A stretch of DNA of 10,466 nucleotides from Amoebophrya sp. AT5.2 (taxonomy: Eukaryota > Sar > Dinophyceae > Syndiniales > Amoebophryaceae): positions 1 through 10,466 of the forward strand of contig RXOD01006399.1 of the NCBI GenBank assembly GCA_005223375.1, read 5' to 3'. Position 1 is the first letter of the stretch; each line of letters starts with the position of its first letter. The notes under the pieces are model-generated. The model was not told the DNA's origin. It ran no database searches and was given only the letters and a program-made list of their open reading frames with translations. Position numbers and translations under genes: made by a program. Below are positions 1 through 7,203 of this stretch, one piece after another.

Positions 1-115
1 AGTCCTTCCCTTAGTCCTTTCCTCAGTCCCTTTCCTCAGTCCCTTTCCTCAGTCCCTTTCCCTCAGTCCCTTTCCCTTAGTCCCTTTTCCTTAGTCCTTT
101 GCTTTCCCTGTTAGT
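1..115. repeat. Pyrimidine-rich tandem repeat (AGTCCCTTTCCTC unit)
   Basis: Eight head-to-tail units, each starting AGTCC, with lengths 12, 12, 13, 13, 14, 14, 14 and 20 nt, then a decayed ninth unit starting at 113. The consensus is AGTCCCTTTCCTC. Units 3 and 4 (25-50) are identical, and the later ones drift in length by extra C or T. The strand is almost purely pyrimidine, so the other strand is purine-rich. The array runs off the left edge, so its full length is unknown. It does not match a TTTAGGG-type telomere repeat. Confidence 0.85.
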
Positions 116-608
116 CCGCTCCCTTTGTCCGTTCCTTTTTTTTCACTATTTGCCGCCTGCTGCGTTGTGCGTGGCGGCTGCGTGGCTGTCATCTGGCAAG
201 TGCCCTGCTGGCCGGCCACTAGTTCGATGCTGTTTCGCCCCCTCTTCCCCGCTTCTTAGCAGCCCAGGGGCCACTGTTGGGCACACGCGGGGCCGCGGTG
301 GGGCCTTTTCTTGGCCACCGCTTGAACACTACATGAGAAGACCTGCCGAGCAGCACACTACGCTACGGTCGCCGGCATTGTTTCCACGGTTGCGGCGATC
401 TCATCTCCAAAAACGTCAGAGGGCTCCTTTCATGTGGAAGCTTTTTTTTCACCTCGTTGTGCTCGTGCGGCGTACGGAAGGCATGTCGCAGTGTGCGCCC
501 ATTTGCCGTCGTGTCTGCTGGTGCAAGGCGTTGTTTGCAACCAGAAGACTCTGGCCCGTTTTCTTTTCTGCGGAAATGGCCTTGTTTCCGTGATCAATTA
601 CAACCGTA
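116..608. other. Spacer with no supported gene
   Basis: A continuation of CT-rich sequence grading into unremarkable spacer. An open frame runs across 99-593 on the + strand, but it starts inside the pyrimidine array, has no ATG near its beginning and reads as low-complexity Pro/Ser/Arg/Leu without any domain I recognise. I see no RNA gene here. Confidence 0.5.
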
Positions 609-856
609 GCGCCGGCAGTCGGAAGCGAGATCAAAATGCAGATGTGATCTCGGATCTTACCGCTCGCTCTGGTTCTTACGGCGCAGGTGATTACAGCTAG
701 GATCACATCACCTGGCTGCGCAAAAGAGACATACAGCAGTCCAGTCCTGTGTGGTCGGGCCGCGTCAGGCATCTGTCAGTCTGTATCTGCCGGATCAGTG
801 TTCTTTTTCATTTTCGTTGGCGCAGGAGTAGGAGATAGCGTCCCTTCGGCGTTTCT
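609..856. repeat. ~250-bp duplicated element, copy 1
   Basis: First of two direct copies (second at 966-1215, offset 357 bp). By eye they are roughly 85-90% identical, with small indels. The first 76 nt are closed by a perfect inverted pair, GCGCCG (609-614) and CGGCGC (679-684). Inside it sits a perfect 8-bp stem, CGAGATCA (626-633) with TGATCTCG (645-652), around an 11-nt loop. A further inverted pair, GATGTGATC (641-649) and GATCACATC (701-709), competes with the first stem. The element has no long open frame. It could be a non-autonomous mobile element, a small structured RNA gene or plain segmental duplication. The sequence does not decide between these. Confidence 0.75.
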
Positions 857-940
857 CAAAACCTGTCAGCTCTTCCCGCGTTACTGGCTCTGGAAGTAAG
901 TATTAAAACGATTTCCAAGAAGGTGTAAAAAAACGGCGCA

Positions 941-961
941 GATCAAAATGCAGATGTGATC
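941..961. repeat. Third, partial copy of the duplicated element core
   Basis: These 21 bases exactly match 629-649 of copy 1, the A/T-rich loop region ending GATGTGATC. They lie just before copy 2 and are preceded by CGGCGCA, which resembles the sequence after the first hairpin of each copy. This suggests the locus was built by repeated unequal duplication, with this piece as a truncated unit. Confidence 0.65.
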
Positions 962-965
962 CGTT

Positions 966-1215
966 GCGCCGGCAGTCGGAAGCGAGATCAAAATGCAGAT
1001 GCGATCTCGGATCTTACCGCTCGCTCTGGTTCTTACGGCGCAAATGATTAAGTACAGCTAGGATCAGATCATCTGGCTGCGCAAAAGAGACACACAGCAG
1101 CCCCCTCCTGTGCGGTCGGGCCGCGTCAGGCATCTGTCATTCATCTGCATCGGCCTGATCAATGTACTTTTTCATTTTGTATGGCGCAGGAGTAGGAGAT
1201 AGCTTCGGCGCTTCT
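966..1215. repeat. ~250-bp duplicated element, copy 2
   Basis: Second direct copy of the element at 609-856. It keeps the closing inverted pair GCGCCG (966-971) and CGGCGC (1036-1041) at the same 76-nt spacing. It also keeps the inner stem CGAGATC (983-989) with GATCTCG (1003-1009). One T-to-C change at 1002 removes the loop-side base pair present in copy 1. The distal inverted partner is altered to GATCAGATC (1062-1070). Homology fades at about 1215, some 220 bp before the protease start codon. Confidence 0.75.
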
Positions 1216-1373
1216 TACACGGCTAACAAACCCTTCCTTGTTGTAGTTGTTCTCACTCACATTTATAGTTCGTGAAGTACTTATTTTTTGTTCCGGCGGT
1301 CGCGGTCTTTTTCAAGTGCTTATTTTTTGTGCTAAGGTTTTCCCCCGTAAGGCCAGAACGCCCTCAGCGCTTT

Positions 1374-1411
1374 TTTCCTCTCAGCCTCTGCGTCACCGCT
1401 TTTCTTGACAG
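1374..1411 (+). promoter_or_regulatory. Candidate splice or trans-splice acceptor(s) before the protease gene
   Basis: Two pyrimidine runs, each ending in AG, lie 26-53 nt before the ATG: TTTTTTCCTCTCAG ending at 1384, and CTTTTCTTGACAG ending at 1411. In dinoflagellates and some relatives mRNAs receive a spliced leader at such sites. That this is such an organism is an inference, and an ordinary 5' intron end or chance are alternatives. Confidence 0.3.
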
Positions 1412-1436
1412 CACTTAATCCATCCTCCTTACCAAG

Positions 1437-3572
1437 ATGGCCACCGGCTACGACTCAGTTCCTGTCGCGCGCTCGCAGCAGTCAGAACAGGTTGCGGACA
1501 AGCATCAGAGCCAGGAGGAGCAGCCCCGCGACGCTGAGGAATCCCGGCAGACGCGCTTTCCTTATTGGGCTATCGCGCTCATCATCGTCGGCAGTGTGCT
1601 TTTCGTCGGCCTCATCATCGGCGTACTCGTGTATGCCATGCAAAAGTCTAGTGCCTGCGACTTCGGGGACGCTTTTTGGAAACGCATCGACGCCGACTTT
1701 TGGAAACGCATCGACGCCGACGAAGACAAGTTCGCGGCCGACGTCCCGGGCGCGGGGTTTCTCGATCCGCCCGACAGTGCGAGGCGCGCGCAGCAAGTTT
1801 TTTTGCGGCAGGACGGTAGTCGCGACTACCGCGGCGGGGATTACAATCTGGTCTGGGCGATCGAGCCGGAGACGCGTTGTGGTAACGAGGAAATAAATCT
1901 AGAGCGCGACTACCGTTGCGCGTTTCAAATCCGCCTCAACATCGGCAGCGGCGACCGCAGCGCGCGGGATCTCCCGCTGCTTCTCGACACCGGTGGCGGA
2001 TCGGCGGTCTGGTACCGGGACGAGGTGTTCGCCAGAGGGCTGTTCTCGAAAACGAAGCGGCACGCGTCCACGACGGAAAGCCCTTTAGCCGTGGCCGCTG
2101 CGCACAAAGTGGCCGGGAAGGAGAGCGAAAACGTCGTGCAGGTGCACTACCCCGCACATGGGACCGTCGAGGGCCGCTTGGTGCGGGACGTGGTGGCGGT
2201 GGCGGCCACCGAGTCTGCGCAAAATGGGCGGTGGGCGGGTGAGCCGCTGGACGTGGGTGGGCACGCGCGGGACAGCAGTCTCGCCCTCATCCGGGTCACC
2301 ACGGAGCCAACCCCCGCGGCGTCGCAGCAAGCGAACGTGGGGGGCTTGACAGATCGGGGCATATTGGGGCTGGGGCCGCGAATCCAGCGCGCCGGCGCAG
2401 CCCAGTTTGCGGAGACGCGCGAAAACGCGATGGGGCTGTCTCCCTCCGTGCCCGCGTCGACGTTCCTGGAAATGCTGTCCGTGCACTTGGACCGCGCAGC
2501 GAAAATAAAGGGAACAGCGGCCACTGCCCCGGTTTTTTCCTTCGATGTGACGGCGCGGGACGGTTCCTGGCTGGACCGCCCGCACTTCGTTGTCGGGGGC
2601 ACGCCGCCGGGGCTGTCGCTTCGGAAGTTTCCGATCGCGAAGGAATTACAGTATAGTGGCCATGACCTGATTGGTCCGAGAGGGCTGCTTACGTTCCTGT
2701 GCGACCTTATCCTTGAAACGCACAAGGAGCCGCTCACGGATAACGCACTAAAACTCTCCGCCTTAAAGATTTTCAATAAGCCGCATCGCTTTATGCCGGA
2801 GCTTCTGCAGCGCCTGGGTAGTCTGCAAGCAGCGGAGAAAGACAAACCGCTTGCGCAACAGAAGTTCTCCTATGCCCGCTTGCGCGAGGTGCTCGACTTC
2901 CGGAGTGATCAATGGGTCCTGCATGCGAAACGAATCCGGATTGGGAAGACCATCGTGGATGCCTCCGAGAATTGGTTTACGGCGGTAAACCAAGAGGATG
3001 CGCCGGCAGACGAAAAGTCGTTCTATATGGAGACGGCAGTGAAAGGGGTCCACGACTGGTCGTTCGCTTACCCCGAAGATATGACTGAAGAAGAGGCGGC
3101 GTTTGGCGGCGATATCGCGCGCTATTCCCTCAGTAACGGATCGTCGTGGAAACGGCCGCAGAAGAACAAGCTGATTACTGTCGGAAAGCAGAGTGAGGAG
3201 CGCAGCGAGGACCGCCGGTGGCGCATAGTGCTGGATTCGGGCGCCTCCATTCTCGATCTCAGTCCGCCCTTGTGGAAAATTTTCGAGCGGAAACGCGCTA
3301 AAAAGTCGTGCTTAGACGGCCCAGAGATTGGCGTTGAGCTGGCCATCGAGAGCGGAGGCAGCGAGAGCGAGTTTTGGTACTTTGTCACCCCGAAGGATTA
3401 TTGCTACTGCGGGAAGGATGTGGCGAACGAAGGTGCCTGCGTGAGCGAGTCAGCACATGCTGCTGAGCGGGCCATTCACATTCTCCTGGGGCTGCCCTTC
3501 CACCGAGCCTTTTACGTCGGGTACGACTGGCAAAGCCAAGCCGTACTACTGCCGGAGCTGCGCAGCATGTAA
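1437..3572 (+). CDS. Type II membrane-anchored pepsin-family (A1) aspartic protease
   Basis: Complete 711-residue endopeptidase, plausibly in the endomembrane system or at the surface. The ATG sits in a good context (CCAAGATGG). An acidic/Gln-rich head (1-40) precedes one membrane helix (about 42-67). The prosegment-like stretch (68-165) contains an exact 8-residue duplication. The first catalytic motif is LLLDTGGGSAVW with Asp184, and the flap Tyr is probably Tyr238 (VHYPAHGTVEG). RGILGLGP (307-314) and FSFDV/FVVGG (367-388) follow the pepsin order. The second motif is IVLDSGAS with Asp600. The C-terminal signature is ILLGLPFHRAFYVGYD (682-697). The catalytic Asps are 416 residues apart against about 183 in pepsin, so large insertions are present (roughly 195-300, 405-490 and 505-590). 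An N-terminal anchor within the pro-region is also the layout of plasmepsins I-IV. The first motif is DTGGG, not the usual DTGSS or DTGTS. Substrate unknown. Family call is firm. Confidence 0.93.
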   Translation: MATGYDSVPVARSQQSEQVADKHQSQEEQPRDAEESRQTRFPYWAIALIIVGSVLFVGLIIGVLVYAMQKSSACDFGDAFWKRIDADFWKRIDADEDKFAADVPGAGFLDPPDSARRAQQVFLRQDGSRDYRGGDYNLVWAIEPETRCGNEEINLERDYRCAFQIRLNIGSGDRSARDLPLLLDTGGGSAVWYRDEVFARGLFSKTKRHASTTESPLAVAAAHKVAGKESENVVQVHYPAHGTVEGRLVRDVVAVAATESAQNGRWAGEPLDVGGHARDSSLALIRVTTEPTPAASQQANVGGLTDRGILGLGPRIQRAGAAQFAETRENAMGLSPSVPASTFLEMLSVHLDRAAKIKGTAATAPVFSFDVTARDGSWLDRPHFVVGGTPPGLSLRKFPIAKELQYSGHDLIGPRGLLTFLCDLILETHKEPLTDNALKLSALKIFNKPHRFMPELLQRLGSLQAAEKDKPLAQQKFSYARLREVLDFRSDQWVLHAKRIRIGKTIVDASENWFTAVNQEDAPADEKSFYMETAVKGVHDWSFAYPEDMTEEEAAFGGDIARYSLSNGSSWKRPQKNKLITVGKQSEERSEDRRWRIVLDSGASILDLSPPLWKIFERKRAKKSCLDGPEIGVELAIESGGSESEFWYFVTPKDYCYCGKDVANEGACVSESAHAAERAIHILLGLPFHRAFYVGYDWQSQAVLLPELRSM
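1674..1721 (+). repeat. Perfect 24-nt tandem duplication in the protease gene
   Basis: Two identical 24-nt units (1674-1697 and 1698-1721), exactly on codon boundaries, encode FWKRIDAD twice (residues 80-87 and 88-95). They lie directly after the membrane helix in the presumed prosegment. Perfect nucleotide identity, including third positions, points to a recent duplication or an assembly artefact. Confidence 0.95.
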
Positions 3573-3915
3573 GGCCAAGGCGTTACAACAAGAAGGCATT
3601 TCTATTTGCATAGGACAGCGCCGCTCCCGTCTTCGGGCGTGGAAGAACACTGCGGAGCGAGGGGGAAAGAAGACTTTGACTTCTTCTGACGCATGGGCTA
3701 TGATAGGACGCGCTCAATAGACATGCTGCTGCTGTGATAAATTTTTCTGCACCTGCTGTGATATCTGGTGTTGATTGTGTTCTGCTGTGACTCATTAGCG
3801 CATCTTGTCGCCGCTGGATTGCTACCTCGAAGTGAGTGGTCGCTGGTGCTGAGGCAGTGGCGGCCTTTTTCACATGAGTGCGTTGTTCGTTTGTGTTCAC
3901 AGGATTCTCTGCTCA

Positions 3916-3957
3916 GCAATTCTCTGTTCTTCTGAGATCCCCTGGGGATCCTCTGCT
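3916..3957. repeat. Dispersed AGATCCCCTGG repeat, copy A
   Basis: Shares the order GCAATTCTCT, then CTGTTC, then CTGAGATCCCCTGG, then GATCCTCTGCT with 7894-7938, about 4 kb away, with a few indels. Its centre, GATCCCCTGGGGATC (3936-3950), is a perfect 7+1+7 palindrome. In the other copy one base change (GGAGATC) weakens the palindrome. The two copies share orientation and both lie in spacers, so this is probably a low-copy interspersed repeat family. Confidence 0.7.
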
Positions 3958-4518
3958 GCCCCGGTATGATTTCCTAGCATGATTGCGCTCGTTGTGGAAC
4001 CTAAATTCGTACGCATTTCGGTGCTTCATGAATACTGGCGGACCACAACCATTCGGCTTCGGCAACGAATCTCCTACATCAAACGGAAACGTATTTATAT
4101 CGGGAATCATATTGTACTTCGGTATATATTCGTGACTCCCTTGTGATTTCGGTACTCGTCGCACGCATGCACGCACTTGATGAGCTCGTGAACTCGTGGC
4201 AGCTATGCGGATGAGACTTCGGGAATGTTGTGAGACTTGCACCAGTATGCCGCCGCTTTGACTCTGCTGGTGGAAAACAAGAATAAGAACATCAAACCCC
4301 GAAGAGCTGAAGCGTAGCCACGGCGCTCCAGCCTCTGAGTGAATCCATCGGAAACCAATACGGAATTTTTCTTCAAAACAGAAAAGGAAAACGCGACAAT
4401 CGCCTTGCTTAGCTGGAGGAGAACGCTGCGAAAAATTAAAGAGGCCATCTTCGTCTTTAACTCCGAACACGCTCTGCTACTGCTTGAGGCTCAAAACTAC
4501 CTGACACCAACCGGCGCC

Positions 4519-4558
4519 GCTCTCTCTCTCTCTCTCTGCTCTTCTCTCTACCTGCTCT
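4519..4558 (+). repeat. CT-rich tract with (TC)n microsatellite
   Basis: An uninterrupted CT dinucleotide run (4520-4537) continues as imperfect CT to 4558, then CTAAAAG. It is about 190 nt before the next start codon. It could be a simple microsatellite or the pyrimidine tract of a splice or trans-splice acceptor. A second TTTAACTTTAAG motif occurs near 4606-4618. Confidence 0.6.
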
Positions 4559-4745
4559 AAAAGTAAAAAGGGATCAATCTTCTTAGCCATCGCTTTTTGA
4601 TTTTGGTTTAACTTTAAGTTCAAGCCAGAGCAAGCCAGCGACGCCGACGGCGACGTAAGGCTAAGGGTAAGCACAGAAATATAGTTGTACATAGATAGAG
4701 ATACTACATTCATACAAGCACATCAGCCAAAGCCAGAGAGACGCC

Positions 4746-6104
4746 ATGCAAAACTGGCGGAGGGGGGTCGCGGCCGTGTACGTGCTGCAGGGTGGTCCCT
4801 GTCCCCTTCAAGAGCTGCATCATGCCTCCTCGGAGGTCTTCGCTGTCTCTGTAGTTTCGCACACGCACGGCGAGCAGGGGCAGGAGGATAACCATGACGG
4901 GGGAAGCCGCGAGAACCACCCGGCCGACGCTGCACCAATCACAGTCAGGAACGCAGTAAGTGGCAACAAGGTCGGCGAGGTGCCGTACGAGGCGAGCGGA
5001 AACACTCGCACAGACACAGCTCGAGGGGTGAAGCGGAAATTGAGAGAACTACTTAATGCCGATCCGGGCACGGAGTTTCGCTTACAGAACGCCACCACCG
5101 GCGCAGTTCTGGATGATGACAAGCCGGTGTTGAGTCCGGGCGAGGCGCTGACTATGGTACGGCTTCCGCCCGACGCCTTGCCGAAGCTGAAAGAACTTGC
5201 GAGGGTGGAGTGGGGGGGGGAAAATGGAAGCTCTTGGGATTCGCGCAGTAGACGTCCGGAAGTAGCAGCGGGAAATGAACAACCGTTCCAGGTGCGGATC
5301 CACGGTCCGGTAGTAGCAGAAGTGGGAATTGAACAACGGTTTCGGGACCGCGTGGAGCGCTTCGTGCAGGCCTTGCAACACCAGGCCGGGTCGGACGGCC
5401 TGTGCGGAGTGGCCAAGGGCCTGTATCTCTTAGCGAAGGACCCGAGGCTTTCGACGATCCACAAGTCAGTCAAAATCCTCGCCCAAGGTGGACGTGGGTG
5501 GGAACTAGGTGATGATCCCGTCCAAGTGGAGGGAGGCACTACAGTGAACAACAAGGAGGAGGAACATATACATATAGAAGCTAGGGATATAGAAGAAGAG
5601 ACGAGGAGGTGGTGCAAAGAAAACGAAGAAGACGGCTACGGCAGCGTCCGGGTCGGCGTTCGAGGTGACCCTGAAGAGGGCAAGCACGTCGGTGTTGATA
5701 CGCGGCCCATTTTTGTGAAAGCAACGGTTTGGGAATTCGAAAACGCTAGTATCGAGGTCCCTTGTGTGCTGCTCGGGCCGGTCCCTCCGGTTGTCGAAAC
5801 GGAGACGCAAGGGCAAGCTGCTGGAGGCCCTAGTTTTGCCATGGTGAGTCCGTTTGGATCCGGAATTGGCATGTTCTTCGAGTACGATCCGGAATACTCC
5901 ATGTGCTTCGAGTACTTCAGGAAGGGCGAACTCTCTCTCTTGCAGCGCATCCAAGTGGTCGGCCCGACAATGAGGCACTCGCTCACTGGAGGCAGAGTAC
6001 AGGCGCTCGCAGTGGAATTTGAATTGCACACTCCCCCAAGGGGCGCCGCAGTTCCTGCAGGAGAGGAGGTGTCGGAGTTCTGGGGGGATGTCAGCAATTG
6101 GTAG
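4746..6104 (+). CDS. Ubiquitin-like-fold protein with unknown C-terminal region
   Basis: Complete 452-residue protein, probably soluble. The start is the only in-frame ATG before the domain (context GACGCCATG). An undistinguished N-terminal stretch (1-62) may be a leader or mis-modelled. Residues 64-141 follow a ubiquitin-like beta-grasp order: strand ITVRNAVSG, strand KVGEVPYEA, helix ARGVKRKLRELLN, strand TEFRLQN, then LTMVRLPP. There is no terminal Gly-Gly after the domain, so it is a built-in fold, not a processed modifier. The middle (170-290) has a degenerate duplication and a Glu-rich stretch. The C-terminal part (about 322-428) looks like a beta-rich globular domain I do not recognise, with an aromatic repeat FFEY/CFEY. 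Dinoflagellates carry many proteins with such N-terminal domains, which fits the inferred lineage. No enzyme motif was seen. It is a real gene by length and protein-like composition. Function is unassigned. Confidence 0.8.
   Translation: MQNWRRGVAAVYVLQGGPCPLQELHHASSEVFAVSVVSHTHGEQGQEDNHDGGSRENHPADAAPITVRNAVSGNKVGEVPYEASGNTRTDTARGVKRKLRELLNADPGTEFRLQNATTGAVLDDDKPVLSPGEALTMVRLPPDALPKLKELARVEWGGENGSSWDSRSRRPEVAAGNEQPFQVRIHGPVVAEVGIEQRFRDRVERFVQALQHQAGSDGLCGVAKGLYLLAKDPRLSTIHKSVKILAQGGRGWELGDDPVQVEGGTTVNNKEEEHIHIEARDIEEETRRWCKENEEDGYGSVRVGVRGDPEEGKHVGVDTRPIFVKATVWEFENASIEVPCVLLGPVPPVVETETQGQAAGGPSFAMVSPFGSGIGMFFEYDPEYSMCFEYFRKGELSLLQRIQVVGPTMRHSLTGGRVQALAVEFELHTPPRGAAVPAGEEVSEFWGDVSNW
5254..5342 (+). 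repeat. Degenerate tandem duplication inside the ubiquitin-like gene
   Basis: GTCCGGAAGTAGCAG at 5254 recurs as GTCCGGTAGTAGCAG at 5305. Both are followed by a matching (G)GAA(A/T)TGAACAAC(C/G)G stretch. The offset is 51 nt, and a 3-nt insertion in copy 2 keeps the frame. The protein shows it as PEVAAGNEQPF (171-181) and PVVAEVGIEQRF (188-199). Confidence 0.8.
5857..5915 (+). repeat. 29/30-nt tandem duplication inside the ubiquitin-like gene
   Basis: Unit 1 (5857-5885) and unit 2 (5886-5915) both begin GATCCGGAAT and end CATGT(T/G)CTTCGAGTAC. Unit 2 is 1 nt longer, so the first third of each unit is read in a different frame. The last third is in the same frame and gives MFFEY and MCFEY (residues 376-380 and 386-390). 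The duplication therefore created new protein sequence partly by frame change. Confidence 0.85.
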
Positions 6105-6383
6105 CGCCGCCGGCGACAGGACAAGGAGTGAGTCTCTCCTTCATGAAAAGTGGTTCACCTGGGCGGAAATACTATGCTATACTTAAATTGATGCGTCTCC
6201 CCTGTTCATCCCGTTCAGTCTCCTATTAATTGTCGCATAGGCATAGGTCTTCTCAAATTTTCCGATATGCAGCATCCAATCAATCAAAAAAAAAAGCTCG
6301 GCGCAAATAACTTATTGTTCTGCCACGTCAGAGTCAGTCGATTTATCGCCCTGGGTGAGGCTGGCTGCGGTCTGATCGGCCCT

Positions 6384-6432
6384 AGCGCTAGCCCGCCTCC
6401 TCCTGGGACCTATCGCACCTTTTGCTAGCGCT
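6384..6432. repeat. 9-bp inverted repeat AGCGCTAGC
   Basis: AGCGCTAGC (6384-6392) is the exact reverse complement of GCTAGCGCT (6424-6432), with a 31-nt loop. Because AGCGCT is itself a palindrome, the significance is limited. No function is assigned. Confidence 0.4.
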
Positions 6433-6830
6433 GGTTCGTCTTTCATACGGCCCCAGCCACACCCACTATCTTCCTGTGTATTAATTTGTACATAATTCAT
6501 ATTCTTATTCTATTCTTTGTGACTCTCTCTAGGTTAGGTATACGGGCTTCTATCTCGTTTCAAACTTCGGTTCTGGAGGGCATTCCATGGGTGGTGGTCC
6601 AGCCAGCTCGGGTCCTAGTATGCAAGTTCCCTTTCGAACTGGCCCCACTGGCCCTCTATATCTTTGGTACTGTGTAGAAATAGAAAACGGAACCGTCTGC
6701 AGCAAGGATGTGGTCGTCTACTTCAACCTGTAGGAGCACCGAGGGGCACTGGCTGGCACTCGGGCACAGGTTCACAATGCGAGCGGGCCATGTACTTCGT
6801 GAAGATAGCCACAGGCTGCTTTTCTACTAA

Positions 6831-7043
6831 AAAAAAATACTTTATATTAAACTTCGGTTTTGTAACGATGTGGCTCGTGAATTTGAGACAATGGCCCGCG
6901 CCTGGCTCCCTCGTCTGGAGTCCGGTGAGCGGCTGTTCTGTCTCTTTGACACCGTGGTCACCAACTACAACTTCTCATGTGGTTGCCGCGTTTCTCCACC
7001 TAGTACTATACTAGGTTGCCACACGCCTGGGCCTGGGAGGTAG
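6831..7043 (+). other. Possible coding fragment or orphan exon
   Basis: A 70-codon open frame follows a TAA (6828-6830) and ends in TAG at 7041. From about 6855 to 6970 it reads like ordinary protein, including NDVAREFETMARAW and GERLFCLFDTVVTNYNF, with GC-rich codons like the neighbouring genes. An internal ATG at 6891 (context ACAATGG) would leave 50 residues. I recognise no family. It may be an exon of an intron-containing gene, a decayed gene or chance. A competing frame over 6664-7014 looks less protein-like. Confidence 0.2.
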
Positions 7044-7203
7044 GAGCACCTTTCTGGCGAGGCTTTCATCGGGGTCTGTCACGAAGAGAAAACATAAAGA
7101 GCTGGAAAGTAGGAGTTGGCGTTGAAGCGCTGGCGTTCTGCGTAAATTTAGCAAGTAGTACTGCGAAGTACTGTAGAAATAAAGTAGATTTATGTAGATA
7201 CGA

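Larger units (their letters stand above)
3573..4745. other. 1.17-kb spacer between protease and ubiquitin-like gene
   Basis: No convincing gene. Just after the protease stop, the core CTGCTGTGA recurs three times between 3729 and 3790. A dispersed repeat copy lies at 3916-3957 and a CT tract at 4519-4558. Open frames exist on both strands. Examples are 4203-4448 on the minus strand (81 codons from an ATG, hydrophobic start) and a + strand frame over about 4339-4560. None shows a domain, and the longest minus-strand frame (3913-4470) lacks an ATG near its start. No AATAAA signal was seen after the protease. Confidence 0.5.

Noticed and set aside
99..593. 164-codon open frame on the + strand
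   Set aside because: It begins in the pyrimidine array without an ATG, is compositionally low-complexity and has no recognisable domain.
609..684. 76-nt module with closing stem GCGCCG/CGGCGC, the size of a tRNA
   Set aside because: Neither strand has a T-loop GTTCRA at the right place, nor D-arm or anticodon-arm pairing. The tRNA reading fails, so only a generic structured element is claimed.
2147..2845. 232-codon minus-strand open frame
   Set aside because: It lies entirely antisense to the well-supported aspartic protease. Long antisense frames are expected in GC-rich coding DNA.
4203..4448. 81-codon minus-strand ORF with a hydrophobic N-terminus
   Set aside because: It starts at ATG but has no homology I recognise and no clean signal-peptide cleavage context. 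An ORF of this size is common by chance in such a spacer.
3913..4470. 185-codon minus-strand open frame in the spacer
   Set aside because: No ATG near its beginning (the nominal start is GTG), it crosses the dispersed repeat, and the translation shows no domain.
4820..5617. 265-codon minus-strand open frame
   Set aside because: Antisense to the ubiquitin-like gene. Its nominal start is TTG, not ATG, and the product is Ser-rich without a domain.
6730..7050. GTAGGAGCACC at 6730-6740 and 7040-7050, considered as a shared splice-donor motif
   Set aside because: An 11-bp match is expected several times by chance in 10 kb, and flanking bases do not match.
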